From: Anthonomus grandis grandis
Taxonomy: Eukaryota; Arthropoda; Insecta; Coleoptera; Curculionidae
Reading direction: 5' to 3'
Assembly (NCBI RefSeq): GCF_022605725.1
Contig: NC_065547.1
Span: 12,069,167-12,133,166, forward strand
DNA length: 64,000 nt
Shown: in pieces, positions 35,489 through 46,975 of the stretch
Numbering within the stretch: the first letter of the stretch is position 1
How the letters are laid out: every line of letters begins with the position of its first letter
Made by a program: the position numbers and the translations under genes
The notes under the pieces: model-generated
Database searches by the model: none
What the model was told of the DNA's origin: nothing
Seen by the model: only the letters and a program-made list of their open reading frames with translations

Positions 35489-37327
35489 ATGCATCTGGCT
35501 TTAATATTCTGTGGCCTGTTCGCAATGTCCTTATCCCAAACATTCCTTACCCCTATAAACAACACCATAGGAATCTTTCTCCATGAAGAGGAAAAAAAAA
35601 TTTCAAATAACTAATAGACTCTTTTAGTCTATAAAGACTTACTTCTAATAAAAGACGCAATATCAAAGAACAAAATTATTTTAAACCATCTATTAGATAA
35701 TTTTTACAATGTACAGACCCCTAAAATGACTATTTTTAAAACAGAAGTCCAAACCCACATAAGTCTTCTTAGCCAAATTTCCGACTCAGTAAATTTAAAA
35801 ATTAAAGAAATCATTGCCGACACCAAAAATTATTCCTTCAGAGGAAAACGTGGTTTTATAAACGGAATTGGTACCATCTGGAAATCCATTACTGGTAATC
35901 TAGATGAAAAAATTGGCCGTGACGAAACGCAAATTGAATCCCTGATGAAAACTTAAATATTGGTTACTACTTCTGTAATTAAAAACTTCAATTCGACAAT
36001 ACAAAAGTTGCAGATCGACGAAGAAACGTATAACAAAAATTATAAAACCATTAAAGATTCTATCGCGAATCTTACTGATACTACGGATTATTATGCTGCG
36101 AAAATAGGAGTTCTTGACACCTGTGAATCTCTTATGGAGCATTTATTGCAGACTCCTTAAATGATATTCTAAATGCCATTACCTTTACACGACTAAAAAT
36201 TTTACATAGTTCCATTATCACACCAATTGATTTGATCAGCTCTCTTAAACAAATCTCTCAAGCAATAAATAAAAAAATCTACCATTACCAGCCTATTCAT
36301 CTAATATTGCTCAATATCTCACCATAATTGAATTAGAAGCACATCAATCTAACTCTAACATAGTTTTCATTCTTAAAATTCCTCTGGTGGAACCAGAAAC
36401 TTATACCTTATATTATGTTTATCCTATACCTATATCAGATAATAGAACTGGATTTTATCACATCATTTCAACAACACAGAAATATATTGCGCGAGATGAT
36501 GATTCGATGCTTTACGTACCTTTGCAAAATTTGGAACACTGTAAAAGCTAAGAACGAAGCCAAAAAATCTGCCTGGACACACTACCTCATCCAATCGATA
36601 GAGATGCAATTTGTGAAGCACAACTCTTGAAGCAGAACGTCCAACTACTACCACAAACCTGCCAAGTTAACGATCTACTAGCCAAAGCTTATAACGTTTA
36701 AATTATAAACCAAAACTTATGGTTGATTTCACTGTCTGTTCCACTACCCATCACCATTAAATGTATAGGAAGAGAGCTCTCCTCTAGTATCGCTAATCTA
36801 AATAGTATCCTGCAACTTCAACCCTCTTGTACAGCCTTCATTGGTAGCACCAGAGTTTAAGCAAACTATATTGTTGAAACCTATCAAAATATCAGCTATC
36901 AAAATCAGCCTGTACTTATTCCCTACAAATGTTGTGAGCATTTGCCAACTAAAGAATATTATATCCCAGATCTTCAACCTTTAAAACTAAATAAGATCGA
37001 TACAGACGATCTCAATATTGCTCAACACAAACTGGATCAATACTCAAAATTTGGAAACAAATGATACAACAAGCTTCAATAAATCAACACATCTCCTGGT
37101 TTACTATTACTTCAATGACCCTAATTGTCCTTTTCGTTGCCATTTACATTTTGATAAAATGTAAACGCAAGAGACAACCGATGCTAACGATGAGTACCAC
37201 TTCGACAGATGACTTCCCATCAACCTCGAGAATTCACAACCGCAAACTCCAAAGCTTTAGACTCAGCGGCATCCTCCCCAGAAGAAGACCTGCCGTTCAT
37301 CCTGATGACTCGCCGAAGACTCCTTAA
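35489..37327 (+). pseudogene. errantivirus env (baculovirus F-like), broken
   Basis: The ATG at 35489 begins a short hydrophobic signal-peptide-like stretch, then hits a stop at about 35612. The 35726-35956 frame contains a basic R-x-K-R cleavage-type site at about 35840 followed by a Gly-rich hydrophobic segment, the arrangement of the fusion peptide in F-like envelope proteins. Frames at 35960-36160 continue the helical ectodomain. The 37061-37327 frame carries a membrane anchor (about 20 hydrophobic residues at 37095-37155), then a basic cytoplasmic tail. At least six stops or frameshifts lie between, so no envelope protein can be made. Described as a relic only. Confidence 0.8.
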
Positions 37328-37358
37328 AAAAGTTGCTGCAAGGCATCAGCTTTTAATT

Positions 37359-37370
37359 AAATGAGGGAGC
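37359..37370 (+). promoter_or_regulatory. polypurine tract of the provirus
   Basis: 'AAATGAGGGAGC' immediately before the 3' LTR. Confidence 0.65.
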
Positions 37371-37645
37371 TGTTATATGTTGAAGTATAAAACCACACGT
37401 GTGTGTTATTTCGCAACGAACCAGAGTCAGCAGTTCTAAGAATTGGCAACATTACTATTTCCGCCGATTAGCAAACCATGGGAACCGCTGACACCGCTGT
37501 ACTATTTTGTATAAATACTGCACACGTAATAATTTTAAGTTAGTTCTGTAAGATTAGTTTTAAGTTTATTAATTATTTTAATTAAATAATAAGTATCTTA
37601 TTAAATAAACCTTTTTTAAAAAGCGCGAGTTCTAAAGTGATAACA
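37371..37645 (+). repeat. 3' LTR of the provirus
   Basis: 275 bp, TGTTATATGTTGAAGTATAA to GTGATAACA. It differs from the 5' LTR by two length changes and scattered substitutions, showing the insertion is not recent. Confidence 0.9.
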
Positions 37646-37829
37646 TATATAATTACATAAAAATCTATGTTAAAAACATCTGGCTAAAATAAACAATATT
37701 AAAATAAATATTTCTGAAAGTTTAAACAATTTCGTCTTTGAAAATGTTCCATATTTAATTTAGCTAGTTCGAAATCATCTTCTTGACCAAGTTGTTGGAA
37801 CACATAAATATTTGCCTCTTTTCCAGAAA

Positions 37830-38290
37830 GGTATAATTTTAACAAATAGGTCAAAAAGCTATTTAAGTACGTGCATAAGACATTTGATGTTGAATACATT
37901 TTAACGTCGAGGCTGACTCAGGATGTGCTTCAAAACTTTTTTTAATATATTCGAGGAATACGTGGTTCAAATAATCATCCCAGCCCCCTAAATTTTTTGT
38001 ATCGTCTGAGATGGTATATACTTGGAAAGAATTCTTTGTGCCTGGTACATACTGACAGTACTATCTATTTGATAATTTTACAATCATTTTTACAGAAAAT
38101 ACAATTACAGAAGATTTTATAGAGCCGTGTTTGCTTAGGTCTTTACAAAATATCGCAGAAACCAAACCAAAAACTGAACTTTTTTTAACACAGAAAGTCC
38201 TATATAGCCCGGCAAAAAATGCAAATATCGTTGCTACTAACAAATCTCTTGACCTAGAAGAGGTTTTGTTAAAAGCTTAGTTTCTGAACA
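37830..38290 (+). pseudogene. P-element-like transposase C-terminal part
   Basis: The + strand reads 'VKKLFKYVHKTFDVEYILTS', 'RLTQDVLQNFF', stop, 'YIRGIRGSNNHPSPLNFLYR' and 'LRWYILGKNSL'. The pattern 'LtQD.LenFF..iRg.gG.n.hP.p..F.yrLr.yilgk' is the conserved end of P-element and THAP9 transposases, containing the last catalytic acidic region. Two stops follow (about 38120 and 38190) and the frame fades near 38280 ('NKSLDLEEVLLKA'). It lies just beyond the provirus and, with the THAP remnant on its other side, belongs to one P-like element. Confidence 0.7.
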
Positions 38291-39125
38291 TGCGTATACA
38301 GAAATACATATTTCTGAGACTTTTTAGTTAAAAGAAAGAGTGAACGAGGATGCTCTAACGAACACAGGTTTTCATGTATCGTGAGGAAAACTAGTCAATA
38401 TATGTGCAATAAATTACTTCAATTAGTATTAAAATTGAGAAAATCATTTGCGTGGCCTTTTTTTTACGCTTCTAAATGGTTATACTATTTGTAATAATAT
38501 GGTCCGTATTCTGATTGATAATTAGACGGTCATGGGGCTCACTGGATGTCAGTACTCAGCCTTTGGACGGATGCCAGGATACCCAGAAGCAGCTCTAGTG
38601 TCTTCGATGGGGCTCAAACCATGGATTTGACATAATCCATCAAGGTTTTGACAATATCCCCTGACGGAAATTATATAGAATGAATGAAGGAAGTGAATGA
38701 TGGAACTATTAAATAAATAAATGAGGAATCCCAAATAGTGGTTACGAGGAGGTAAATAAAAAGGCCTAAAAATGAAACCACATGTGAGCAACCGAATTCA
38801 GGAATTTCTCAGGTAAGCAAAATAATTTTTATTAAAATTTCGCTTTAAAATTAAAATAAATGTAAATATTTAACGGATTTTAAGAAAAATCACAAAAATG
38901 AGTTGACCATAAATATGTCCAATTTACCTATGTTGGAATGTGGCTTTTTTGCTATTTTTATGACAAAATAACACAAGAAACTCTTTAGTCTGTTTCTTTA
39001 AAAGTGTCCTAGGCAAAACTCTAAATTAACTCACAAAAAACATCAGACCTAGATAGAGTGTTTCGCTTTCAAATGCTTAAAGCGAAACCAGTTATAGTCT
39101 TCAGTCAGCTAAAAAATGACCTATC
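38291..39125. other. no gene seen
   Basis: AT-rich with a less AT-rich patch at 38530-38680. No recognised domain; the minus-strand frame at 38549-38791 has no motif. Confidence 0.3.
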
Positions 39126-39320
39126 AACTTAATTTAAAACTGTCAAAATGACTCTGCTCCAGATTTTACCATGCTTAAGTCATCTGTAAACTTTGGAATC
39201 TTACTGAAAATATAGTATACAATTTCTGCATCAGACAGGTAGTGCTGTAAGAATGTGCCAGGCACTGCAAAACTTAAAGAAGAGGTCTCGAGAAGAAAAT
39301 GAATATTTGGGTTTGACAGG
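39126..39320 (-). other. unidentified open stretch without a start codon
   Basis: The minus strand is open for about 62 codons and includes 'LQHYLSDAEIVYYIFSKIPK' and 'FTDDLSMVKSGAESF'. Composition is protein-like and the phrasing recalls copia-type Gag, but this cannot be shown by eye. No start codon and no coding neighbours. Confidence 0.3.
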
Positions 39321-40214
39321 TTAATAATTTATTTACAATTTTACTAAAAGAATGATTCATCACAACTTACCCACAATAAAATTATTTGGAAAGAAAGAGC
39401 ACCAAATTTCGCTCAACAAACCTTATACACAATAAAATCTCTAATATTCAAATCTTCAGGTGAATATGGGCCAAGGAAACTGAAAGGAACCAGACACCTG
39501 CACAACCTCGCAATGTATCAAGGTACCAAAAATATTAACCTAGCCAAGATAATGCTTTTGAATTTTCTTTTTATAATTAGTTACTCTTATAAAGTAATAT
39601 ATCCTATCCATTCATGTTTATATTCTGTTTTGATATATTTAAATATTATATTTTATATTTGTAATAAATATGGTTATTTTCCAAACTGATTAAAATTTAA
39701 TAAATATTCAAACCTATAAAATTAGGGTTGAATTTTCTATGGAGACTACCCTGCCTTATAAGGCCAAACTCTGTTTGCCTTCTCATTTTATAAGCACTGA
39801 TCTTAGACCTTGACAAAATAGAAAAAGCTTTATTAAATTATACTAAAAAATTTTAAATTTGAATACATTAAGTATTAAGTAAAAAAAATTGCAACAGGAT
39901 CTGTGCTCTAATTGTGCAGGTAGAAAAAAAAATAGGTATTTTAGGGTCCTAAATTTCTTTATATAGAAATTATATAGACATCTACTAATAAAATATAGAA
40001 AATACAAAAGCTTAATAAAATGAGTATTAAATCCTTTTAGGTTATGCATAAAAACAAATATAATCTTTTATTTAAAGTGAAATTAATATTCAAACAAATC
40101 TCATAAATAAGCTAGTTAGATCCCAACTTTTGGAGTTTAAAAGTTTTATTCCATAGAGTGCTTTTATAGAGAAATAAGCTCAAAATAACGTGTATAAAAT
40201 CCATTTAAGTTATG
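39321..40214. other. AT-rich stretch, no gene seen
   Basis: No coding frame or repeat partner recognised. Confidence 0.3.
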
Positions 40215-41079
40215 CATGAAAACAAATGTAATCTGGCATTTAAAACGCGCCCAGTATAATCAAATAAATCCTTTCTGCAGTCTAATAAACACAAAATCGT
40301 CTCCAGTTGATTTCAATTATCGCGGACACGACCCGAGCCGGAATTATGTAAATATCGAAAATGTAAAATTTGAATGTTTATCCCGAAATCCGCGAGCGAC
40401 AAAGGTTCGATTTAAGGGGTTCATTATCTCGAACTGCGGCGTCTTGCACATTTACATATTGCCTTGAATCTTACCGCTCGCTTTAACCTTTTGTTACGCC
40501 CCGCTTTAGATTTAGTTTCTTGTGAACTGGGAAACTTAAAAGGAATTTATGCCTTTATCAACCGCAAAATCGATTAAGTTTTTACGTAGTGAATTTCCCA
40601 ATGGGAATCGCATTGAGGTAGGCCGTATTTGTCCACTGCGAGGTTCTATATGGTCGAAACGCACGTAAACTCTGGGGATTTCGGATCTGGTCTGGTTGAA
40701 CGCAAATCCCGATCGAAATTAGCTGCGAATAGGCAATAAACTAAGACAACAAAATTTAAACCTGTAATCCATGTTATGTACTGTACTATAAACTGGGGCA
40801 ATAGCTTCGTTCCGGTGGTAAATAATAACTTTGCCGAGATTGTGCTGGATTTAGGTAAGAGTTTGCTATGTTTAAGGACTTAAATGGGATATTTTATGTG
40901 TGGGGACAGGACACTTTAACATTTATTAAGGAAACAATGTAATACCGCATAAGGTGTTCTCTGGGAAAATTTGGCATAGTGGCAAAATTATTGGGTGACA
41001 CATAGTTTAGATATTTTGATAGATTTGGGATTTGCGGATTATACCGAAAGTAGGTGTCAGCATAATTATATCCTTATCT
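40215..41079. other. less AT-rich, unique-looking island
   Basis: 40290-40720 has balanced composition and CpGs, unlike the surroundings. The frame 40216-40467 (+) contains 'VDFNYRGHDPSRNYVNIE' but no known domain. Could be conserved non-coding or intronic host DNA. Confidence 0.35.
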
Positions 41080-41220
41080 CAGTTTAAGGAAATCCATTTA
41101 TTAGTAAAAAAATAATGTTAGGCTATACCAGAAAATCATATATTTCAGAAGATCCGGAGATTAATTGACAATTTTTAAAATAAGTAAACAATTTCTATGT
41201 CAAACATTAGAATAAAAAAG
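41080..41220 (+). repeat. isolated degenerate unit of the 168-bp tandem repeat
   Basis: 'tatccttatctcagtttaag', then 'ctataccagaaaatcatata' and 'gaagatccggagattaattg' match the unit at 42190-43515 in order. Confidence 0.55.
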
Positions 41221-42189
41221 TAATATTTCTTGTAGCAACCAACTAAACTGATAAGAATTCTATTCGCTCCAAAGTCGAACAAACGAAAGAAAGTTTATCC
41301 CAAAATACTAAGGTTTGGCTAAGGGATAGATAAGATAGCCAATCTGCCATTGGATTCTAATTTCAGTAATTTAACCTTAAACTCAAAATACAAATTCTTT
41401 CATTTTTAAATATTATCGTTCACCTAATCTTGATCCTCAGAAAAATTCTTTAATTTGTGTCAACTCATATCTCAGATTAACTGGAAACAGATTCTCAATG
41501 GAACAGAGGGTCCTGATGAATTAATTCAACAATCAATTTTCTGAAGAGTAAATTGTTTAATGGTGTTGAATAACTTGACTTGATATTAAGTCCCATAAAT
41601 TGACCATTTAATTATATTGATCTTTGTCGAAAACTGGAAAAAATTAGCATCATTATTAAAAGAAATGTATATCTCCTAAGTCTGGAGATCTTTCTTGAGA
41701 GCCTATTATTCTACTAGAAAATCACATTTTTTACTAGTTAAAGAGTTGTGTTTGTTCCCTACAACTTGGGGTTGTAAGAAAAAAGCCCCTCGATGTTGCT
41801 TCAAGTATGACAAACAAATTTCTTAACCAAATAGTGTACAACTGGTATTCAGAGATATTTCTCATGTAAATCATTGTTTTTTTTTTAAACTTGAACAGTG
41901 GTCAATTTAAGTTTAGGGATTTTCTTTGAATGTTAAAGCAAACTTACTAACACCTATAGTGATTTTGAGCAACAGCATGATTTAGGTTATATTTTGTCTC
42001 ATGTAGATCCTGGTGAATGTTCTTTTCGTAAAGTTAGTATCTTGGAAAAGGCTTCCTTTGGTTTGTTGAAATAAATAGAACTGGTTGGTTCAGTTGACTG
42101 ATATGCTAAAAGAAATTACTCTACATTTTTATTCTAATCTTGATTTTATTATGATATAATATAATTATATATAAAAATGAAACTTATTA
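41221..42189. other. no supported gene
   Basis: AT-rich, no recognised domain or repeat. A short direct family of aatc/aaat runs only. Confidence 0.3.
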
Positions 42190-43515
42190 AGTAGGCAGAC
42201 TATAAAAGCTTCCATAAAGGAATATTAATGAATGGCAATCAACTAAATTTTTTCGTCTGTAGTTATGCAAACTATACTAGAAAATCTTAATTTTTAGAAG
42301 ATCCAAAAATTTATTCACATCAAACGTCGATGTTTTTAAAATGAGTAAAGAAATTCAATAACAATATATACATCCTTGTCTCAGTGCAAGAAATATTAGT
42401 AAATGGTAACGAAATAATATTTTTCGAATGTAGTTGTGTATTAAGTATACTAGAAAATCAGAATTTTTAGAAAATCCAAAGAATTATCCAGAAATTAAAA
42501 GACGATGTTTAAAATGAGCAAAAAATTTTATTATCATATATCCTTGTCTCGATGCAAGGAATATTAATGACTGGTAATAAAATTATTGTATGTACAAATC
42601 AATGTTTAAAGTTACTAAAAAAACTCGATGTTAATACATGTCTTTGTCTTAGTGCAAAGAATACTATTGAATGGTAATGAGATGATGTAATTCTGCAAAC
42701 TTTTATAAAATTATAATTTACAAAAGACTCAAAAAATTATCTAGAGATTAAACGTGGTTTTTTAAATTTTTAAATTAATTTAATGTCAATTCATATATTC
42801 TTATCTCAGTGCAAGGAATATAAATGAATAGTAATAAAATGGTATTTTTCGTATGTTTATGCAAACTCTATCGGAAAATCATAATATTCAGAAAATCTAG
42901 AGAATTGTTCAAAAATTAAATAATAATTTTAAAATTCTATAAAGAAATTTAATGTTAGTACATATATCCTTGCCTTAATACAAGGTGTAATAATTAATGG
43001 TAATAAATTGTTAATAATTTCCAGAAAATTTAAAGAAATATCCGACATGTATATGAGTAAAAACTTTTAATACCAATACCTATATCCTTATCTGAGTAAA
43101 AACTATTAATAAATAATAATAAAATAATGAGTTTTATATAATTCTATAAAAAATCATAATCTTTAGAAGATCCAATTTCATATAACAATAAATGAGGAAA
43201 TTCAATAACAACATATATATCGTTGTCTCAGTGCAAGGAATATTAATGAATCGTAATGAAATGATGTTTTTCGTACGTAGTTGTGTAAACTCTACCAGAA
43301 AATTATAATTAATAGGAAATTCAAAGAATTATTCAAGGATTAAAAGACGATGTTTAAAATAAGTAAAGAAATTAAATGTCGATACTTATATTTTTATCAT
43401 AGTGCAAGGAATATTAATCAATAGTAGTAAAATGCTATTTTTCGTGTTTAATTGTGCAAACTGTACCAGAAAATTATATTATCCAGAAAATTTACAGAAT
43501 TATCTACAAATTATA
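42190..43515 (+). repeat. tandem array of about 168-bp units
   Basis: The marker '(g/a)tgcaaggaatattaatgaa' recurs at about 42216, 42383, 42551, 42652, 42811, 42979, 43093, 43230 and 43400. Steps are about 167-170 bp with shortened units (101, 114, 137 bp). Each unit also holds 'tttttcg..tgtagttgtg', 'ctaccagaaaatca', 'atccaaagaattatcc' and 'gacgatgtttaaaatgag'. Units differ by 15-30 percent by eye, so the array is old. Confidence 0.85.
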
Positions 43516-44880
43516 AATAAATAAATAATAATAATCTTTATTTAGCAAATTGCTACATATAAAATACAAAGAGGTTAAAACGACAAAAATTAAATATAAA
43601 AAACAAAACATGGGCCTAATAATACAATTTTAAGATATGTACTCTTAATAATCGTTAAAAACTATTTATATTATTACAGATTTTTAAGTCATTAGGCAAT
43701 TTATTAAATTCGAGCAAACTTTTATAGAGCACGGAATTAAGCATTTGAACGGTGTTACACTTATGAGCTAAAATAAAACCAGTACAATTCCTAGTTATAT
43801 AATTATGGACATCACGAAATAGCACTAACTTATCACATATATCATTAGGTAAAAGGCCTTTCTTCAACTTAAATATAAATACATTAACATTAAACATAAT
43901 TCGTTGATGGACGGTCAACATATTTAAGACATTTAACATTATTTTAATAGGAGTATAGCGGTTACATCTCAATATTGATCTCATTGCCCTATTTTGAATT
44001 TTTTCCAATTGAGAGATTTTTGAATTTCGCTCTGTATTGCTTCAGTTTTACCCACAAGAAGGGTCTTCAGATTTTTACGTAGCTCCCTTGGATTTTTTCG
44101 ATTTTCATCTATGGTTGCAGCAAAATACTTATCTTTCTCATTCCTAATTTTACTCACGATAGCATTTCGTCTTGATTTATACTCTGCCCATATGTCTTCA
44201 CTTTTATGTTAAATGGCTCTTTTATACAGACTATCCCTCTCACGCATTAGATTTTTAATTTCCGAGTTAATCTACTTCTTATCTTGATATTTTTGTTCTG
44301 TGACAGCTGGGATCATGGAACACTTTTCGTTGAGGCTTGATGTAATAGAGAAGATTAAGGCTTCTGCTTGTAAATTAACATCTGAAATGCTGGCGTTCCA
44401 AGGTGTACTAATAATATCATGTTGCAATTGATCTGAGTTATAATGTTTAGTAGATCTTTTCAAAATAGTTATATTCGGAGTCACTATATTTTGATGATCA
44501 ACATTAATCGAGATAATGGAATGGTTACTGATTTTCGGTGTTAAATGAACTTCAAGAGGTAAATTTTTATCGTTAGTTACTACATAATCAATAAGCGTCT
44601 GGCTCGTAGGTACTATTCTTGTAGGCGATTTTACAATTTGTGCAAATCCACTGGAAAATATTACATCCTTTATTTTGTCAGCATAAAATAAGTTTTTAAG
44701 TAATTCCAGATTAAAATCTCCCAAAATAATAATAGTGCCATTAAAATCGCTTACCTCGTCTAGGTAGTTTTCAAAAAACTCAATAAAGGCAGCATCCTAT
44801 CTTTGTGGAGCATGGTACAATACAGAACATAAATACTTTACACCAGACGGGGACAGTTCCAAGGACAACAACCAAATGGT
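43516..44880 (-). pseudogene. jockey-like non-LTR element with internal deletion
   Basis: Minus strand. The endonuclease end has 'GDFNLELLKNLFYADKIKDV', 'PTRIVPTSQTLIDYVVTND' and 'KISNHSIISINVD' (the SNHSI block holds the catalytic His). A linker follows at 44270-44040 ('RERDSLYKRAI', 'KSRRNAIVSKIRNEKDKYFA'). The sequence then jumps near 44012 to the RT C-terminal domain ('EKIQNRAMRSILRCNRYTPI', 'NVLNMLTVHQRIMFNVNVFI', 'NYITRNCTGFILAHK'). The catalytic RT domain is absent, so roughly 1.3 kb was deleted. The 3' end runs into an A/T tail at 43515-43545. The element sits inside the 168-bp array. Confidence 0.85.
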
Positions 44881-45074
44881 TTCAACATGCCTTCAACATG
44901 AACTTAATGTTGAAGGGTACAGAAACTAGAAAAGTATGCGACAGACAATAATAGAACTGGAGGAGTAATTGCTTTAGTGAGAAATGATCTTCGATACAAG
45001 TTAAAAAATATGCAATGTGTTGAATATTTTGTTTGGTTGTTGTCCTTGAAACTGTCCTCGTGTACAAATATATG
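44881..45074 (+). pseudogene. inverted 5' segment of the same jockey-like element
   Basis: The + strand reads 'NNRTGGVIALVRNDLRYKLK' and 'CVEYFVWLLSLKLSS', an upstream piece of the endonuclease. The adjoining minus-strand part begins with 'ETIWLLSLELSPSGVKYL', overlapping this sequence. 'TGGTTGTTGTCCTTG(A/G)AACTG' occurs at about 45033 (+) and about 44870 (minus). So the 5' end is inverted relative to the body. Confidence 0.7.
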
Positions 45075-45180
45075 TATATTTGTTCTAGTGCAAGAAATAT
45101 TAATGAACGGTAATGGAATATTTTTCGTAAGCAGTTGTGCAAAACTATACCAGAATAATAGAATTGTTTAAAATAGGTTG
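45075..45180 (+). repeat. 168-bp array unit beyond the inserted element
   Basis: 'gtgcaagaaatattaatgaa' at about 45089, then 'tttttcgtaagcagttgtgc' and 'ctataccaga' continue the array interrupted at 43515. Confidence 0.8.
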
Positions 45181-46413
45181 AAAATTGTATTATAAATACT
45201 TATTTCAAAAACTAATAGGAATATAAGAATGTCTAAAATGCATGTTAAAGACCGCTCTATAAGGTCAAATTTAACCATTTTCCACTACCCTCCCTCACTG
45301 CTCTCAAAAACTTCCGCCTCGTATATTTAAAAATCCAATTTTCCCTAAGGTCCGCCATAACCCATAAACATTATTCCAATTTCTGGATAATCGCGGTGCT
45401 TCACTTGCGACATCCCACCACACGTTACAGAGGTGGTTTTGAACTTTTTAATAAAATTGTTGACATCTCTGTCACGTCCCTCTCAAACAAAATTACCGGA
45501 TGCTGATACCTTTTTCTCTCTGTCTCTCTTTCGAAATTTACAATAAAACAGAAGTTTGATTATGTTTTGCCGGCGGCTAAAACTTTTCTCTGTTACAAAA
45601 GTTTGTTGTCTTCAAGTTTTATAAGGGAAAGACGTGCGAGGCCGAAAGGGGGAGGGTCACACCAATTTTTTACTCCTTTTCCCGCTTTTGACGCCATTTT
45701 TAAAACTTCAGGACCCGGGATAAGAGAGATGGCCACTTTAAGCCTTTTCTCCATTATCTTTGTGAATATCTACGGACGGAAATATTTTGTACAGTTAGGG
45801 GATAAAGGAGATAATGGCTTCATGAATAACTAAGAAGAGTGCCTCGATATCGCAGCCGGGTCCTCAACTAAATGAAAAATTTTCATAGAAATTAAAACGC
45901 GAAATTCAACCATCTCGACTTGGAATTTATGAATAATAAATCAATAGGAGAAACTTCTCTTACCTTGACGTCGAGCGGAGATTTCTCACTAATTTAAACA
46001 TTCTTTAGGACCTTAAAAACTGAAAAATTTAATTAGCCCCGAGACTATAAATAAAGGGCGAATAAATATTACTGCCCGGAGGCAAAGTTTTTCCTGGAGC
46101 CACGAAACCGCATTTAATATTTTACGTAAGAGGCTTTAAAAGCCAAGTTTTAGAAGTTATTTGGAAAAGTGGAACGCTTTGACTACGGACCGAGTTGATA
46201 ATAAATTGCTTTTTAATAGGTCCTCCTGAACTCTTTCCTGTTCAGGCTGGACTTTGGATTCACAATAAAGTTACATTTTTGGAAGCAAACAAAAAAGGGA
46301 ATTTACATAAGTATCATTCATATCATTCACACATTCGATCAATTGTCACCTTAAAAACATTAGCAATATTTTACTCAAGAATTATCCTTAGTGCTATAGT
46401 GCTCAAAATATTG
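45181..46413. other. unique-looking DNA, no supported gene
   Basis: 45290-46130 is less AT-rich, with CT-rich runs (about 45510-45530) and CpGs. The 88-codon frame 45567-45833 (+) has no recognisable domain. Could be host intron or conserved non-coding DNA. Confidence 0.35.
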
Positions 46414-46483
46414 TAGTGTGTAAAGATTTCTTTAAAGCTTTCGATCACTTTAACCATTCGGTTCTTATAGTCTGACCAACTTG
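46414..46483 (+). pseudogene. non-LTR RT motif A fragment
   Basis: 'VVCKDFFKAFDHFNHSVLI' is the motif A block (catalytic Asp, normally in 'D.sKAFD.v.H'). The RT then breaks off and resumes near 46985, so about 490 bp interrupts it. Confidence 0.65.
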
Positions 46484-46975
46484 GAATTTAAACTCGTTTA
46501 ACTGTTTTTACCTCTGCTAAATTAAGCTGCTAATGCTCCACTAATTAATCTTCTTAAAATGATTTTGCAATTATTAGGATTGTTCTAGCAGAAAATTTGG
46601 GATGGTTTGAAACTAGTTTGATGTATATCGCAGTTGCGCATGACCAGACTGAAGCCGCGTTGCAAACTGTTTCGGACTTAAATGTCCTAGGACATTTTTT
46701 AAGACATGACGTTGACATTTCGCAACTTAAAACCGTTACCGTCAAAGTGGGTGACTTGAAATCAGAGGGTGAAGTGAAAAAATTTACGCGGTCGGACGGA
46801 TATTCAAGTTATCACCTAAATGCACGGGAGCACGCTGCATAGGCACTGCCGCGCATTTGACCTTGGTACATGTTTACTTTTAGGCTAACACTTGTCGCGC
46901 CATTTTGAATTAGTGTGCCGTAGCCGGGTTCGTTACAGTAGCCCCCCCAGTTGTTTAAGAGTATTAATTTTTTAG
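46484..46975 (+). other. unidentified insert in the RT, with a 95-codon open stretch
   Basis: 46558-46842 (+) is open for about 94 codons with no ATG at the front ('DFAIIRIVLAENLGWFETSL', 'LKTVTVKVGDLKSEGEVKKF'). Composition is less AT-rich and protein-like. The minus strand is also open (46554-46745). It is followed by a CpG-bearing stretch and a C run at 46941-46948. No family recognised. Confidence 0.35.

Larger units (their letters stand above)
34899..37645 (+). mobile_element. errantivirus-type provirus with env but no gag or pol
   Basis: LTRs at 34899-35285 and 37371-37645, a primer-binding site, a roughly 190-bp leader, a broken env and a polypurine tract, about 2.75 kb in all. TATA flanks both sides (34895-34898 and 37646-37649), fitting a 4-bp target duplication and the TATA preference known for the 17.6/297 group. 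It is inserted in the P-like element. Old endogenous copy, not functional. Confidence 0.85.

Noticed and set aside
35277..35504. 75-codon frame starting at the end of the 5' LTR
   Set aside because: It runs across the LTR edge, primer-binding site and leader, and has no gag similarity.
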